Assembly: GCF_000176915.2 (NCBI RefSeq)
Contig: NC_014844.1
Location: 1,364,001 to 1,428,000 of the forward strand
DNA: 64,000 bases
Direction of reading: 5' to 3'
Source of the DNA: Pseudodesulfovibrio aespoeensis Aspo-2
GTDB taxonomy: Bacteria; Desulfobacterota; Desulfovibrionia; Desulfovibrionales; Desulfovibrionaceae
The notes beneath the pieces were generated by a model that was not told the DNA's origin, ran no database searches, and saw only the letters and a program-made list of their open reading frames with translations. Positions 63,721 to 64,000 of the stretch are shown here, piece after piece (position 1 is the stretch's first letter; each line of letters begins with the position of its first letter). The position numbers and the translations under genes are program-made.

Positions 63721-64000
63721 GAGCAAGCTGGAAAAAGTCGTTCTCGCCTACTCGGGCGGACTTGACACATCGATCATTCTCAAGTGGATCAAGAACAACT
63801 ACGACTGCGACGTGGTCTGCATGACCGCAGACCTCGGCCAGGGCGAGGAGATGGACGGCATCGAGCAGAAGGCGCTGACCACCGGAGCGGTCAAGGCGTA
63901 TGTCGAGGATCTGCGCGAGGAGTTTGTGCGCGATTACGTCTTCCCCATGTTCCGCGCCAGCGCCCTGTACGAGGGCCGCTATCTGCTCGGCACGGCCATT
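63721..64000 (+). CDS. argG: argininosuccinate synthase (partial, runs off the window)
   Basis: Only the first ~93 codons are present. The N-type ATP pyrophosphatase P-loop is [16 protein letters not shown], followed by [11 protein letters not shown], characteristic of ArgG. GAGG lies upstream of the ATG. It follows argF in an arginine operon. Confidence 0.95.

Overview
The window is high-GC bacterial DNA, mostly conserved housekeeping genes. I infer a sulfate-reducing Desulfovibrionaceae-type bacterium (Desulfovibrio/Pseudodesulfovibrio-like). The grounds are the 468-residue Desulfovibrio-type outer-membrane porin, the roughly 985-residue NAD-type glutamate dehydrogenase, split UbiX/UbiD genes, a bacteriohemerythrin, an SO_0444-type permease, FeoA and DUF523/DUF1722 proteins, and the RicT-MetG pair. 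No phage, transposase, integrase or CRISPR array was found.

Layout. 1-1.7 kb: end of an HDOD protein, an MBL hydrolase and a receiver-only response regulator. 1.9-8.4 kb: ricT, metG, a degenerate radical-SAM/TPR-like protein, two tandem DUF523-DUF1722 desulfidase-like genes and a cysteine-rich feoA under a Fur-like box. 8.7-18.1 kb: carB, purF, an arabinose-5-phosphate isomerase, a YkgJ-type protein, PBP1A and a PhzF-like protein. 18.2-21.9 kb: a U32 peptidase diverging from pyrK-pyrD. 22.0-24.2 kb: tRNA-Ser, a low-GC solute-binding protein gene between two near-identical terminators, the SRP RNA gene, then about 960 bp of non-coding palindromes and a 70-bp tandem repeat. 24.2-30.7 kb: a bile-acid-symporter-family transporter, a NikK-like DUF4198 protein, a FadL-like porin, an ECF-type ATPase and permease, and a rhodanese/ferritin-like fusion.

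30.7-38.4 kb is one long minus-strand block: rpsF-rpsR-rplI-dnaB-paaK-DUF456-thrC-tlyA and an EamA transporter, led by a near-consensus promoter. 38.4-40.9 kb is hisD-purC followed by a 52-codon gene with an in-frame UGA. Then come a porin, uvrC, a UPF0173 hydrolase, ubiX, tRNA-Arg, bacteriohemerythrin, a Cys-rich protein, a ubiD-family gene, a hypothetical protein, an Hpt/CheV pair, the large glutamate dehydrogenase, tpx, an arsR-permease pair, a NitT/TauT-like ABC transporter, phoH-ybeY, a membrane-anchored AlbA_2 protein, argF and the start of argG.

The most interesting element is the tiny gene at 38429-38587 (minus). It has a perfect ribosome-binding site overlapping the purC stop, one membrane helix, a GGG-UGA-G motif, an open tail of 23 codons, and a hairpin 19 nt after the UGA that fits the bacterial SECIS pattern. 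I propose it is a small membrane selenoprotein laid out like eukaryotic SelK/SelS. Also notable: the tandem desulfidase paralogues, one of which has lost a presumed cluster cysteine; a Fur-like box on a Cys-rich FeoA; a PerR-like palindrome on tpx; and operators around arsR.
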